A stretch of DNA of 64,000 nt, from the NCBI RefSeq assembly GCF_051020985.1, contig NC_135002.1:3720001-3784000 (forward strand), written 5' to 3'. The notes under the pieces were generated by a model, which worked only from the letters and a program-made list of their open reading frames with translations, had not been told where the DNA came from and did not search any database. Origin of the DNA: Nomia melanderi (taxonomy: Eukaryota > Arthropoda > Insecta > Hymenoptera > Halictidae). The position numbers were made by a program, and so were the translations under genes. Below, piece by piece: positions 36,371-48,239 of this stretch (position 1 is its first letter; every line of letters begins with the position of its first letter).

Positions 36371-36404
<34 letters not shown>

Positions 36405-36422
36405 TTCTCTCTCTTTCTCTCT
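36368..36422. repeat. CT/TC microsatellite
   Basis: (CT)n and CTTTCTCT words cover about 55 bp. On the minus strand this reads GAGAGAGA. It sits in NFI intron 1 and gives repetitive open frames (Leu-Ser, Arg-Glu) that are not genes. Confidence 0.9.
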
Positions 36423-38368
36423 GGACACCCTTTCGTGTTCTTGCCTGGTAGACACCTTGATGCTCCCTTCGACTCCTGTTCTTGTTACCTGAGTTGACGC
36501 TGCGAGTCAAATGCGCGGGAATATCGATGGGAATTAGGGAGGACGTTTTTAGGGTGCGAGAGCGTCGGGGATGATTTGCGAATATTTGGATGGTTTTGAA
36601 CTTGATCGTATGATTGTTAATCCTATGCGCTTGAAGGGTGGTTTGTAGTCATTGTTGAGAAGTGATTGTTTGATGGTGAAAAATGATTGAGTATGATCTG
36701 GGAAGCTTCTTGAGATTGAGTGGATGTTTTTCGAGCTCGTAGCAGGAAGCATAAGTTCTAGTTTGTGAATGAACAAGATTTGCCAGTGGTCGGATTAATA
36801 TTTCCAGTGTATGCTTAGTAACATTCGAAATACTAGTAATACTTCCATAACCAAAAGAAACTAAGCTCTCGCGTGCCAATCAAAATCAGATCCTAACTCT
36901 CTCAAATCTACACACCTTCAGCTTCTCAAACGAACAACACGCTAATCTGCCACCCTTCATTTCCCCGAGCTCCTCGAAAATCAGCGAAACGATCCCGAAA
37001 CAATATTCCCGTCGGGAGAAAGAAAGCTCGAACATTAATTCGCACACAAGCGAGCGCAAAAGGGGTGTCGAACATCCTTCCCCGCGACATTCCCTCCTGC
37101 GAGCATCCATCACGCGCCATTAGCCCGCGCTCGTCCACTCGAGCCCGTCGATCAAGCACATCGTTACAACTCGATGGGTTCCCGCACACCCTCGTGGAAA
37201 AGGGGGTCGGCGGCTGCTGCGAGGCGGCGCGCGTGTGGGCGAGAGTGCACGTACGTTATTGTTCCGTCGATGAATATTCCGCAACCGGGGCTGATTTTCA
37301 TGCGAGACCGGTCCATAGAGAAGTCGGCCGAAAATTGATCCCCCCCTCCCCCTCCCCCGCCTCCGTTTCCCGTGAAATGATGTTTACATTCCGCGGAGAG
37401 CGTCATCGGGGGCCGCTGCCTCCACGGCTGCCCGCATTTGCCTGACAAAGGGACCGACGCGGCGCGATCCATTCTCCCGCGGCGATCGCTCGATCCCTCG
37501 ACCTACAATCGGCGAACCGTGGAAGGAGCCTTTCTCTTTCCGCCCCTTCCCTCTGTTTTCGTTTTTTCACCCCCGGCCTCCACCCCCTTTCCCGCCGGTG
37601 CTCTTTCTTTCCCGTCTTCCCCATTGATTTTGTCCTCCTTTCCCGCCGCCGCCACCGGAAACGGAGATTCATCGACCTTCCGATCCCGGAAGGGGACGAG
37701 GGCCACGATAAGGACGAGCTTCCTTCCGCGACCCTCTTCTTCTTTTCTCCTGGCCGGCGTTCCCGGGAAATCGCCGTCCTTCGGCGGAACGAGATTTCCG
37801 ACCGTTTGATCCGTCGCGTAGAAAATACCTCCCCCGCTGATTTCGGCGAGCCGGGGTCGGAGCGATGGATGCGGTTATTGGAGCGGCCCTCCGAACGCGG
37901 ATCGGCGTTTTGTTTTGTAAAGGAGCGATCGGTGATTGGATGTTTCCTTCTTGCGGGAGATCTCGTGTCTCGTGGCAGTCGTCCGGTTAGGCTTGCTTTG
38001 GATCGTTTAAGGGATGTATGGGAATCTAGGTCGATTAGGGTTGGTTTTTGCATGGAGCTGTGCATGGTGGTAGATACTTTGATTAACTGGGAAGGTTTAT
38101 TTGTGCTCATTTATTGATAACTGTTTACTGCATTTTTGGTTCAGTATTTGTTTTTTTTTGTTTATTAGCTAGATAGTAATTTGTTACGATAGCTGTTTTC
38201 TGAAGCTGATTGTTAGTGGATAATTTAAGGCTTGAGGTTTTATTTGACAGAAAGGTAAATTTCTTTGAGACTCCTTTTCCTGCGAATGAAGCGATGATTT
38301 CCGATAAACTCGTTAATTACTTGTAAACGACAGTGGAATAATCGGTTCGTCGCTGTTTATGATTGCAG

Positions 38369-38524
38369 GATGAGTTCCATCCATTCATTGAGGCCCTCCT
38401 ACCATTCGTGAAGTCTTTCTCGTACACGTGGTTCAACCTACAAGCCGCCAAGAGGCGTTACTACAAGAAACACGAGAAGCGGATGAGTCTCGAAGAGGAA
38501 CGTCAGTGCAAGGAGGAACTCCAG
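38369..38524 (+). CDS. NfI: NFI exon 2: start of the NFI DNA-binding domain
   Basis: These 52 codons begin DEFHPFIEALLP and continue SYTWFNLQAAKRRYYKKH, then KRMSLEEERQCKEELQ. This is an unmistakable match to the N-terminal end of the NFI (CTF/NF1) DNA-binding and dimerisation domain, close to human NFIA-X. The acceptor is TTGCAG at 38363-38368 and the donor CAG|GTGAGT at 38525; both phases are 0. In vertebrates this sequence is part of one exon of about 530 bp encoding most of the domain. Here the exon stops after 156 bp, and the expected continuation (the conserved KPEVKQKWA region, remembered from the family) is not found to the right, so intron 2 exceeds 25 kb. The gene is therefore partial in this window. 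Confidence 0.96.
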
Positions 38525-39264
38525 GTGAGTAATGTCACTAATAATATCTTCCCCGAAATTTATTACCTCTGTGCAACTCGACTTCCAAAAATTGCCTCGA
38601 AACGAGTCATCGATTCGTAGATTAATCGACGAACGGTTCGAAAGGGATATTTCAATAAGTGGAACAAAGTAATCGTTTTTCAGGGATAAATAGATTTACT
38701 AATTTACAGGACGATTGATTGATTTCTAGAATATTTAACAGTTGAATTGTTGGACAGTTTTTCAATGCTATGTAATATCAGTAACACGTAATTCTATGTA
38801 ATAGATGTCTTATTGATCGATACACGGTAAAAAGAGGCGGTTCGAGTCGCGATAGGCGGTGCTCGATAAAAGTTCCGCGTCGATTCATCAGTGCCGATGG
38901 AATAAAATGCCAGAACAGTTGCACGAAGGTCTGGCGTGGGTGTGACCGCTAATTTCATAAGTTCCGAATAAAAATAATGAGGTTTCGGACTATTTCGGGC
39001 GCGAAGCGTCCTCGTGACGCGCTATCGCTCAGACCTGAAAGCCCAGTAGTTTCTCGATCGTCCTATAACGACCGGTCCTGTATTAATAGAACAATCCGAG
39101 CAACACAGGGGACATTAATGAGGCTCAAGGAAGTTTGAAAAATCGATGGGCAGCCGTTCCGTACTTCGCCTACCAATTTTGGGACCGGGAAACTTGAGAT
39201 TCTCTTGGGAATTCTTTTATTTCTGAATATTCGATCCGGTTTTGTCTCTTGTAGAAATAATCGT

Positions 39265-39481
39265 TTAACACTAAAACTACCGAGCAGTTCAATTAACTTT
39301 TTGAAACTCTTGTATAGAAGCTTGAAGAGTGCATCTGTCGTGACAACTGATTTATACTTCAGTTTGCGTGTTGCTAACTCGATGTTCTCAATAATTTCCC
39401 AGGGAAACGTCTCTTGGCTTTTTAATAATTGCAAAATGAAGCAATCAAGAATAGGTCGGTTCGACTCGGTAGTCTCAGTGT
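39265..39481 (-). mobile_element. Family B MITE, 217 bp
   Basis: The tips are TTAACACTAAAACTACCGAG and CTCGGTAGTCTCAGTGTC, an imperfect inverted repeat (ACACTRARACTACCGAG). The interior matches the copy at 56745-56938 read in reverse (AGTGCATCT, TTGCTAACTCGATG, AATAATTTCC, GAAACGTCT). A subterminal palindrome-like CGGTTCGACTCGG precedes the right tip. There is no coding capacity. Confidence 0.75.
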
Positions 39482-40255
39482 CAGCACGTTGCAAATGACG
39501 GCAATGACCTATATTCTTAGTATTATAAATAAAACGCTACAGTACTTTTATTCTGAAAGTATGAAGCCTTGAACTCCCCAAGAATCATCTAATTAAAAAC
39601 AATTGCTTTTGCTCCATTACTGATTTCAACGTGAACGTGTCAACTATTACAAATCTATAAAAAAACCAAGAATGATTTCCTAGAGAATTCATTGACTATT
39701 AGATTGCACATCAATATGCGAACGTAAATGTTTCCGTAGAAGTTTACAAATATTCGAATCGAAGAGAAACTGCCGTTTCCAGATTTTATATTCAATTATT
39801 ATTAAATATATCCTTCTCTTGAAGTTTCCCGCGCGTTTTCGTTGGATTCATTGTGTTCGGGAAAGTTCCGTCGACTTATTCGTGAACGCGTAATTCGAAA
39901 AATCTCCGGTGTAAATCTGTGTGTCTCGGTTCAAGTTGCCGCGAAAGTACGAGGCCAGTTTCAATATTTAAAGCGACGTAACTGCGTCGACAGGACAGAG
40001 AGCAAACACTTTATTTAATTAAAGCGTAAATCGAGCGACGTCCGACGGTAAGACCGGAAGCCCGCGCGGCCCACGGCACGCCGCGGAAAGTTTTTCCGGG
40101 AGTTTTAATCGCGGGGATAAGTCCGCGTCGGATTTTACGGGGAAGTTACTCGCGGCCGAAGTTTCGATTACACTCGACCGCGACTGTTTTCTTAGTCCCG
40201 CGACTTCCGGTGTCCGCGGAGGAACGTTGCTTCCTCCTCTCGACGACGATTTGTA

Positions 40256-40786
40256 TTAACCCTTTGCACTCGAAAGTTTTTCGCTAGAAATATTCGATAT
40301 TCTCCGTCGAGATACGGACGATGTTCTCTTTAATTAATTAATGAGGAAACATATAAATTAACCCTCTGTAGACTCATGTAACTTTGAAGTTATATATCAG
40401 TATATTGGCATCTTGATTTATTTCATTTTGCACTCGAAGTGTTGAATAAAATTAAGTAATCAGTTAACTTAAACTTTTATACGCTCAGGCATGAAAGTTT
40501 GTCATTGTAACTTGAAAGTTACAAAATATATTCGTTTGATGAAATTGAAACTATTGAATACATTGTTAATTCGTATTTATATGTGGATATCTATTAATTT
40601 TGTACTGCATTGATTTTGTTATAACAATGAACAAAAATTCGGCCCATAAAGGGTTAAGGAGGATAGTTATTTTATTTCAATATTCCACGTATTGATGCAT
40701 CGTGCAAAGCTTAATATTATACATAAGATTTAATAATTTTGCAAATCAAATTAAGTGGTGACTTGATTTAATTTAACAAGGGTTAA
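40256..40786 (+). mobile_element. Family A MITE, split by another TTAA element
   Basis: The left part (40256-40361) has TTAACCCTTTGCACTCGAAA, GAAATATTCGATATT and GAGATACGGACGATG. The right part (40658-40786) has TTTTATTTCAATATT, TTGATGCATCGTGCAAAG, a CTTAATATTA block and the eroded tip ACAAGGGTTAA. The two halves are contiguous in other copies such as 61994-62210. They are separated here by a 300-bp element with its own TTAA ends. Another element tip (TTAACCCTTTGAACTCTG, family G) abuts the right end at 40783. Confidence 0.75.
40358..40657. mobile_element. Family F element nested in family A, 300 bp
   Basis: It is bounded by TTAA at both sides (40358-40361 and 40654-40657), with ends TTAACCCTCTGTAG and CCATAAAGGGTTAA. 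It carries two similar short palindromes, GTAACTTTGAAGTTAT and GTAACTTGAAAGTTAC. It interrupts a family A copy, so it inserted later. Confidence 0.7.
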
Positions 40787-41759
40787 CCCTTTGAACTCTG
40801 TAGGCTTAATTAATTAATAAAGGAGTAATTATTGCTATGTTATTTGTTTGGAAATTGTTAAGATGAGAAAGAAATTGTTTTGATTTAGAACACATTAGGA
40901 AGGTGATTTGAGGATTTGAAAGAAGAGGGTACATTAAACGTGATTGCGTGACAAATGATCATTCGATTGTGTTGCGTAGAGTTAATTTCACGATTAATCA
41001 TTCTTCGTCGATATCAGTTTTCCACGTGCTAACACTCATCACCCGCTTTCACGCTCGCCCTATTCGCTCTCCTTTGAAACTATTCCATCCCGCCATTTTG
41101 TTTGACGAAATTTATAGTTTCCGCGCACTCGGTGTTCATGCCGTGATGAATTTACGACTCTATGGACTCCAGTTTTTCGGGGAAAAATTGAATCTCCCGA
41201 CGGTGATGGACCTGAATCCCTGATCAAAGGGAATATCGATTTTTCACGTGATGGGATTCCTCGGCAATAGGTTCCTCTCGCGACAGAACGTCCTCGGCGA
41301 AGTCAATTCTTACCCAACTGAAATCCAGCCATATTACCATAACCGTACTATATACCTTAAAAATCAAAAACCCCGTTCCCATAAAATAATCACACTAACC
41401 CTTAAAAACAACCCAGCCCAAACCCAAGTAAATCACACACAAACCTCAACATACAATCCAAACTACAAAACTCTAACTATAAAAGACCCTTAAAACCTGA
41501 TATCAAGAAAATCAGTTAAATCAACAAAATCCCTCCGGAGGCCCGAAACCGAACTCACCCCCGCGAGCGGCGACCCTCTCGGGGCGATTGTCCGGTACCG
41601 TTTCAACGGGAGCAAAAAATCCGGCAGAGGGAAAAAAGAAAGGAAACGGTGGACAAGGTGAATAAAAGTCGACGAACTTTCGATATCGAACTAAGTTTGG
41701 CGCTCGGTTCGACGAGTCATTGACATTCGAATTTTCGGCTGGACCGCAATCTTTTTTTC

Positions 41760-41812
41760 TTCCCTTTTCCTCTCCCTCTCTCTCTCTCTCTTTTCCTCTC
41801 TTCCTTTTTTTT
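41760..41812. repeat. CT/TTCC-rich low-complexity tract
   Basis: TCTCCCTCTCTCTCTCTCTC with flanking TTTTCC words lies in NFI intron 2. It is simple-sequence DNA, GAGA on the minus strand. Confidence 0.8.
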
Positions 41813-42573
41813 AGCCCCATCGCCGGCACCAGCGGCGCCCCCTCCACCGCGGGGGTTCGTCGGTTCGCCGGAAACATGCAGAAAGGGGGCGACGGCGGCG
41901 GAGAAAGGGGGTGAAAGGGGGTCGGGCGGAGTGTTCTCTTCTATCCACCGCAATTCGTATTCTCCCTCGCGACGCTGTTCGATCAATATTTTAATTTCGC
42001 GATGCTGCGGTATTTAGCGGACGAAAAGAGAGAACGGTCGGACGGACGGACGGGCGGACGGAGTGGACCCGATGGTAACCGTGAAAGGATTCCTTCCAGG
42101 ATCGATATATCGCGGTGTTTAGGGAAAATCGTCGACCACCGGATGCTCCTCTTTTTTTTTCTATCCCGCTCTTCACTCGCCGGAGCTCCTCTTTTTTCCG
42201 TGCGCTCCCTTTTGCTCGTATCGTACGTGCTTCCCTGACTGACCGAAAGGGTTGCGAGTCGGGAGTTTTCAGTTTTTCGCGGGGATTTTTCTTGATCGTC
42301 GGCTCGGTTAGGTCTTGGGAGATGTTGGAGGAGTTGCTCTTTTTTGTGATCGAGGGAGTGTGTTGATGGGGAATTGTTCATTTTTGATAGCTTGCGTTTG
42401 AAGCAGATTCTCTTGGTTGGCTTTTAGCTTTCCCTTAGATGATTCTCTTGATAGTCACCTTCGATAGTTTTTCCTCTTTAATTTAATGATTTCGTTCGAA
42501 AGTAGCAGCAAACAGTTATTCGATCTTCTAGTTTTGCTCCACTCTTTTCGTACTTTCGTTTTCACACTTTGAT

Positions 42574-42727
42574 CTTGGCGGACGAATGTCATTTCGGCGA
42601 GATGAAATTTTCCTATTTGGACGACCAAGAGTTTTCTCTGTTTTCTATTGTTTAAGTGATTGATGTATAATTCAATTTCATCTGGCGAAGGTATTGTATG
42701 TTTCTAAGAACCTTCGCAAAGGGTTAA
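42574..42727 (+). mobile_element. Family D MITE, left tip eroded
   Basis: The diagnostic run GGCGGACGAATGTC..TTTCGGCGAGATGAAATTTTC is followed by GTGATTGATGTATAATT and the intact right tip CCTTCGCAAAGGGTTAA. It matches the copies at 54964-55148 and 59032. The left TTAACCC has been lost. Confidence 0.7.
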
Positions 42728-43236
42728 ATATTGGATTCTACAATGAACAACTCCGCAATTCGTTGCAGACTTCGCTACACGTAAATTGAACTTTACGAGT
42801 TCATCTCGAGCAGAAGCAGCAACTCGCGACGAGTACCTCCACGATTCAAAGGGGAGGAAATAATAGAACTAGTCTAAAAACATTCATTTCCATCAATTCC
42901 TTCCAAAGAATCTTCTTGACCCTCTGCTTTTTATCGCACCCTAAACTTCTTTCTTCCAGTGTATTCGCTCTCTTCTCTACTTCGATAAACCGTCGAAGAT
43001 TTTCGTCTCGATCGAAACCCGCGTTCGATGAGGTACGTCCGCGCACGCGAGATGTATAAAAATTCCGTCCGGCTAATGGAACTTTTTTAAAAACGAAAGT
43101 ATGCCCGAGGCTGCCACGGGTCGTGTTGAATTTTACATGAAGTGCATTTAATCTGCGTCGCACGAAGCCCTGCAGGGCCGGCCGGAGCCCTCTGCCATCA
43201 TAGAAACGGGCTTTATGGAATTGCGAGCGGCGAGCA

Positions 43237-43326
43237 GGAGGGCGAGAGAGATAGAGGAGGAGAGAGTGAGCTGGACAGAGAGAGAGACAGAGAGAAAGAG
43301 AGAGAGAGAGAGGAAGAGAGAGAGAC
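43237..43326. repeat. GA-rich simple repeat
   Basis: About 90 bp of GAGAGAGA with AGACAGAGAGAAAG interruptions. It gives Arg-Glu open frames on the + strand and Leu-Ser on the minus strand. It lies in NFI intron 2 and is a possible GAGA-factor type binding tract. Confidence 0.9.
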
Positions 43327-43542
43327 TACTGGCCATAATCGACAATTCCATTTGCAAATCTAATCGACGCCGCAATTTCTCTCATTACATTTAGAATTTC
43401 GCCAACTTTGATACGGATCTTGATGAACCGTTACCGTTTTCCAAATCGCGATATTTGTCGGGGCCGACCCGTTACATCTCGACAGGAGAGATTTCAATTT
43501 CGATCTCGACACTCGTGTAATATTTTCCAGTTCGCTGTTACC

Positions 43543-43693
43543 TTAACCCTTTGCACTCGAGACGCGACTCCCAGTCGCCGGACGGTTTGATACAGGAAAA
43601 TTATAAACTTTGGTATTTGCCATTAACCTTTGTATCCTGCACCAATGAAATTAAAATATTTCTAGTGAAAAATCGCCGAGTGCAAAGGGTTAA
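43543..43693. mobile_element. Family A MITE, short 151-bp version
   Basis: The termini TTAACCCTTTGCACTCGAG and GCCGAGTGCAAAGGGTTAA form a near-perfect 17-bp inverted repeat with TTAA at both ends. The interior includes the subterminal GACTCCCAGTCGCC and ATATTTCTAGTGAAAAAT blocks of the family but lacks about 70 bp present in longer copies. Confidence 0.85.
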
Positions 43694-45333
43694 TAACATA
43701 AAGCTAAAACTATGGTCAACATATAAAACACGTAAAAAGTACAACGCAGTGCCACGGAGGCCAACACACGACTCTGCTCTCGCAACTCTCTTACAGAGAT
43801 TCTCTCCCAAAAATCATTCTCTCCCCCACAAGCATTCTTCTCAATCATTACAAACACTCGGATGCACCCCTGGAAAGCTGGACCTGCATTCTTACATTCA
43901 CTCTTCTTAAAAATACCTTAACCTACGCTGAAAATTCTAGATACTACACTAATTGATCTCTAACCACCGAGATCTCCGACTATCAAACTAATACAGAGTA
44001 TCTACATTTTCACCGAAACACAGCCAACACACAAGCAAGAAGCACGAATCGCTCAAATAAAAGAAACTTCACTCCGCTACATGTTCGCTCAAGCATCAAA
44101 CATAAACATCGCCTAAAGAACCAACATCAATCATTCCGAAAACAATCACCAAAAAACCTTCCACTTAACTTGCGCTGGAAAGACGTGTTACGTCGTGATG
44201 TTTTCGTAAAATCACCAACGACATATCGTACAGTCGATAGTCATTGTACTACATATTCCATATTGTTCTGAAATCTACCACTTCGCACAAAATAATAAAC
44301 ATTTGCGTATCTGTATACAATACGCATAGACAAAATTCTTCGAGATGAGTTTCTCAATTCGTCGCGAGTGGTTAAATACCCTGAACCCGTATTCGGTCGT
44401 CAGCTGTCCACGGGGACACCGAAGACTTCCGGTTCGCGGGCGAGCAACGTGAAATGCGGCAAAAAGGCGCGCGGCCGGAGGGGAGCGGGGATGGAGCAAC
44501 GAATGTATGTAGGGCTCGAGAAAGTGGCCATTGAAACGATGATCGCGATCTCCGATGCACCGGGGGTCCGCGCTCGAATCGGTCCGCTTTCAGAGATCGC
44601 GATCAGGAAGGGAAGAAGGAAAGGCGGAGGAGCAGGGGGAGGAGGAAGAGGAGTAGTAGGAGGCGGTGGCAGGGAACGGCGGGGAGGAGGGCGAGAGCTG
44701 TCGGCGACGACCGGCGCTCTCTCGGAACGTCCATTCCAATTTTCCGGGGCGCGCGTCGCATGTCAACGAGCCGGTCTCTCTTTTTCTCCGGTTTTTTCCC
44801 TCCTTCTTCCTTCGTCTGCCCCTCCGGTTCCTCCTCCCTCTCGCGCGGCTCTTCCTCTATTTTTTCGCCGTCCAAACACACGGCATAAAAGTGTATCGTC
44901 CGGTTTTCCCTCGTTCCCTCATGGTCTCTTTGCCTTCTTTTTTCCCCCTTTCGCTCGTTTTTCTTCTTCTTTCTTCCCGGGCTCTTTCTGGAAAGCATCT
45001 GCGTACGTGGCCGGCGTGTCGAACGACGAGAAAGCGGAGGACGCGGGTTACGCTCGACGCCGCGCCGGCGACGTCGGCGATAACGAAGATCGATTCGCTC
45101 GTTTGCGTGGAGGAACGACGGCGTTCGATGTGTCGGCTGGCGAATGATTTTTCGAATTCAGATGAGGCTTTTTTTTCTATTCAGGGGGTTTGGGGCGATG
45201 GTTTGTTTATGGGAGATTGGGCGTGTAGATGGGTTTGTGGGAGAGTTGGTAGTGTTAGTGCTGTTAAGGGTTTAGGGGACAACATTCGAGATTGTAGAAT
45301 TCGATGTTCAATGGCAAAGTTGATGCAATGTAC

Positions 45334-45574
45334 TTAATTGACACTTTGCACTCGAGAGGTGACTCACAGTCACCATTTGATTTGACACAGTAAAATTAGA
45401 AAATTTAATATTTAATATTGAAGTATGTACAATGCATCGGTACGCGAAATGTTGGAGAAGAAAGCTTTGTTTCTCAATTTAGTTTCTCTTTGAATTTTAA
45501 AAAAACCATCGTCTTTGTCTAGTTAGAAAATGTTAAGAATTACTAACGAAATACTTCCGAGTGCAAAGGGTTAA
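45334..45574 (-). mobile_element. Family A MITE, 241 bp
   Basis: The left tip CTTTGCACTCGAGAGGTGACT and the right tip TTCCGAGTGCAAAGGGTTAA are inverted. GTGACTCACAGTCACC is a subterminal palindrome also hinted at in other copies (GACTGAGAGTCACC). The left TTAA is followed by a short change (TTGACA in place of CCC). Confidence 0.75.
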
Positions 45575-46059
45575 ATAGTTCGTTTATAGGAATAGGAAAG
45601 TTTAATCACTGTCAGTAGAAAATTATGAATATGCAGCGAAAAGATGGTTGAAATATTTGAAGGTATTAATCTGGAAACGTAATTGAGTTTCCAAACGAAA
45701 GTTTGCGAGTGTTCAAAGTTCACCTGCGTAACTTCCTTCGGAAGAATTCTTGTTCTTGCATTTGCACTCTGTTCTACTGCCACTCGGTTACCAGCGGTAA
45801 CACTGTTCTTCACTGTACGCATCAACTCCGTGAACAGGGTATAAAACGATAACAAAAGGAGCATAAAATTAACGCGAAACGAAAACACGGAACTCCGTGG
45901 TGTCCCATCGATTCCAACATGGCGGACCGTTAAACGGACACTTACTTTCGCAAGCTCGTGAATCCCCGCGAGCGGTTCACCGTTTTTATCGTACACTCCG
46001 GCGAATACGTAAATAGGAAGAGGAAGTTTCGATGTCCCCGGCCTGTCCCATAACTAAAG

Positions 46060-46285
46060 AAGACCGCGATTCGTAGTCCGCGGTCACGCCGCCATTATGA
46101 GGGGAACGGTAGTTTGTAGTCCGTGGTCCGTCACTGTCGTGGAAAATGTGAATTTGTAGTCCGGCCTCCATCGGGCGCCTAGGAAAACGGTGATTTCTAG
46201 TCGAAATGTCCGGCGTATAATTTAGAAAAAAGGCGCTCGCGGTCCGACGTCGCATGATCGGGGAAAGGGGTGATTCGAAGGCAAC
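46060..46285. repeat. Degenerate tandem array, about 41-bp unit
   Basis: GTAGTCCG recurs at 46073, 46116 and 46156, with CTAGTCG at 46197. Each is preceded by a GGRAAACGGTGATTT-like block, giving spacings of 43, 40 and 41 bp. A weaker fifth unit may include GGGGTGATTCGAAGG near 46268. It is a small diverged minisatellite. Confidence 0.6.
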
Positions 46286-46550
46286 CCCTTATCGTGGAAC
46301 ACGGTTCAGCGGTTCCTTCTCCTCTTGACACATTGCGTACCGGCTAATTTTCAGAAAACTAAATTGTGATGGCAATTTTCACTGAGGTCAACTCATATCG
46401 CTATACATAGAAAAAAGATATATTGTCATGTGATGTATTTTAAATAGATAATCAATTCGAGTGAAATTTTATATTTCTTTCAATGCTGTAATTAGCGAAG
46501 TTGCATAGCTAAGTGTCTATAACATCGAGATTCCTCGTTACCACGCAATG

Positions 46551-46762
46551 TAACACTAAAGCGACCGGATGAGTCGAATCGACTCACCTCAGAATGTTCA
46601 TTCTGCAAGTATTTCAATTACGAAAGCGTTCTAGCGAGAGATTTTCAATTAAACGTGTATTTGCATGGATACAAGGCTAACAGATCGAATCTCAAGAAAC
46701 GTGCGATTTTCATGAGAAGCTGGGAATAAGTCAGTCCGATCGCTCGGTGGTTTTAGCGTTGA
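46551..46762 (-). mobile_element. Family B MITE, 212 bp
   Basis: The tips TAACACTAAAGCGACCG and CGGTGGTTTTAGCGTTGA are inverted repeats. A perfect palindrome GAGTCGAATCGACTC lies 6 bp inside the left tip. The interior is diverged from the other B copies, so it may be a subfamily. Confidence 0.65.
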
Positions 46763-47519
46763 ATATATTTTTATATTAGATTCCGAGCGTTCGGGTGAAC
46801 TTTGGGTGTTCGATTTGTCTTGCTAGACCCCGAGGGCAAACCTAGACAGTTTCGGGCTTTAGAGGAAAGTTTAGGCGAAAGTTTCGCCGAGGTTAGTGTA
46901 ATTAAAAGGGCAATTAAGAGGAATTTTTAAGTCGTAGGTCTCCTGGACTCGCGTGGCACGGGACAGTTTCTCATTCGGCCGGAATTAAGTCTTCCGAGGT
47001 CTCGGAGCATCGCGATATCTGGAAGTTCGACGCGCTGATTCTAGTTCACGTGTCGCTATCGCACCCTCCCTTCGAACTCCGCGAACATTTTTGCGAACTC
47101 GAAATTACCGTTCATCTGTCGCGGTATAATCGTGTGTCTCTCCGAGTGCTCGGCGAATCGTTTCGTAAATAATTTCCCGTCCGGTTCTGCGCGGATTACG
47201 TGAACGACATAAAGAGAGGGACCACGAATTATCCCCGGAAGCAGCTCTCGGAAATCCACCCCCGGTGTTTACGTTCGCAAACGGCGTTCGAAACGTCCAA
47301 TAATCGTTCCCCGGTCGAGAACGCGATTAACCCCTTCCGCGAAGGGTCTCGTCCCGCTGAACGTGTCCTCGAAAAAGTCAGCCTCGCCGAGGGAGAGAGA
47401 GAACTTGTCGAGGAAAGAAAGAAAGCGTCGTCCAACCCACGGAGGAACGTTGCCGTCCCAAACGCCGACTTTCTCCTTCTCTTCGCTGCCTTTCGGTCTC
47501 TTTTACTCTATATTTATCT

Positions 47520-48012
47520 GTCTACCAATTTACTACTTTACTAATTTACTGATCGACTAATTTATCAGTCTACTAATTTACCAATATACTGATCTATGAG
47601 TCTACTAATTTACCAATCTACTGATCTACTAATCCACTAATTTAGCAATCTACTGATCTACCTGTTTACTGATCTACAAATCTACTGATCTACCAATCTA
47701 CTAATTTACCAATCTACTGATCTACCAGTCTACTGATCTATCAATTTACTGATCTATCAATCTGCCAATCTACTAATCTATTAATTTAGTAATCTACCAA
47801 CCCACTAATCTCCCACTCTACCAGTCTATTAATTTAATAATCTACCAATCGACTAATCTCCCACTTTACCAGCCTATTAATTTAGTAATCTACCAACCCA
47901 CTAATCTCCCACTCTACCAGTCTATTAATTTAGTAATCTACCAATCGACTAATCTCCCACTTTACCAGTCTATTAATTTAGTAATCTACCAACCCACTAA
48001 TCTACCAATCCA
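47520..48012. repeat. Minisatellite: 10-bp CTAATCTACC-type units, 48-bp higher-order units
   Basis: About 490 bp are built from 8-10-bp words (CTAATTTACC, AATCTACTGAT, CAGTCTACTG). The last part is organised into four 48-bp units whose CTCCCAC starts are at 47810, 47858, 47906 and 47954. They alternate in type (CTCTACC..CGACTAAT and CTTTACC..CCCACTAAT), so the true period is 96 bp. Confidence 0.9.
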
Positions 48013-48239
48013 CCAATGTACCTATCTACACATCCATCTCCATTTTCTCCCCATCCGCCCATCAGTTTCTCTACCCCACCGCACTAGACCAAAGAGTCCC
48101 CGAAAAAAGCGAAAAGAAAATATTATCAACACGGAACAACAGGGACAGAAATTAGCAGAGATAGACACGGGTACGCCGGCAACGGGCACAGACGCAGGCA
48201 CCGAAAGGGAGCAAGAAAAATTCCTCTCGGGGGTAGCGC

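Larger units (their letters stand above)
25120..38368 (+). other. NFI intron 1 (13.2 kb)
   Basis: The intron runs from GTGGTTCG at 25120 to TTGCAG at 38363-38368. No further coding exon was recognised on either strand. It alternates between GC/CpG-rich blocks (about 25800-26250, 26850-27150, 28070-28380, 29260-29980, 31860-32900, 35030-35280, 37070-37900) and AT-rich DNA. GC blocks carry long open frames of low-information composition. TTAA MITEs are scarce here (one family B copy and one family A tip). Such introns in developmental regulators often carry enhancers and alternative promoters, but none can be pinpointed from sequence alone. Confidence 0.6.

Noticed and set aside
44368..45147. 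Plus-strand open frame of 259 codons
   Set aside because: Gly/Arg-rich then Ser/Phe/Pro-rich stretches mirror GA- and CT-rich DNA. Overlapping frames on both strands are equally long.
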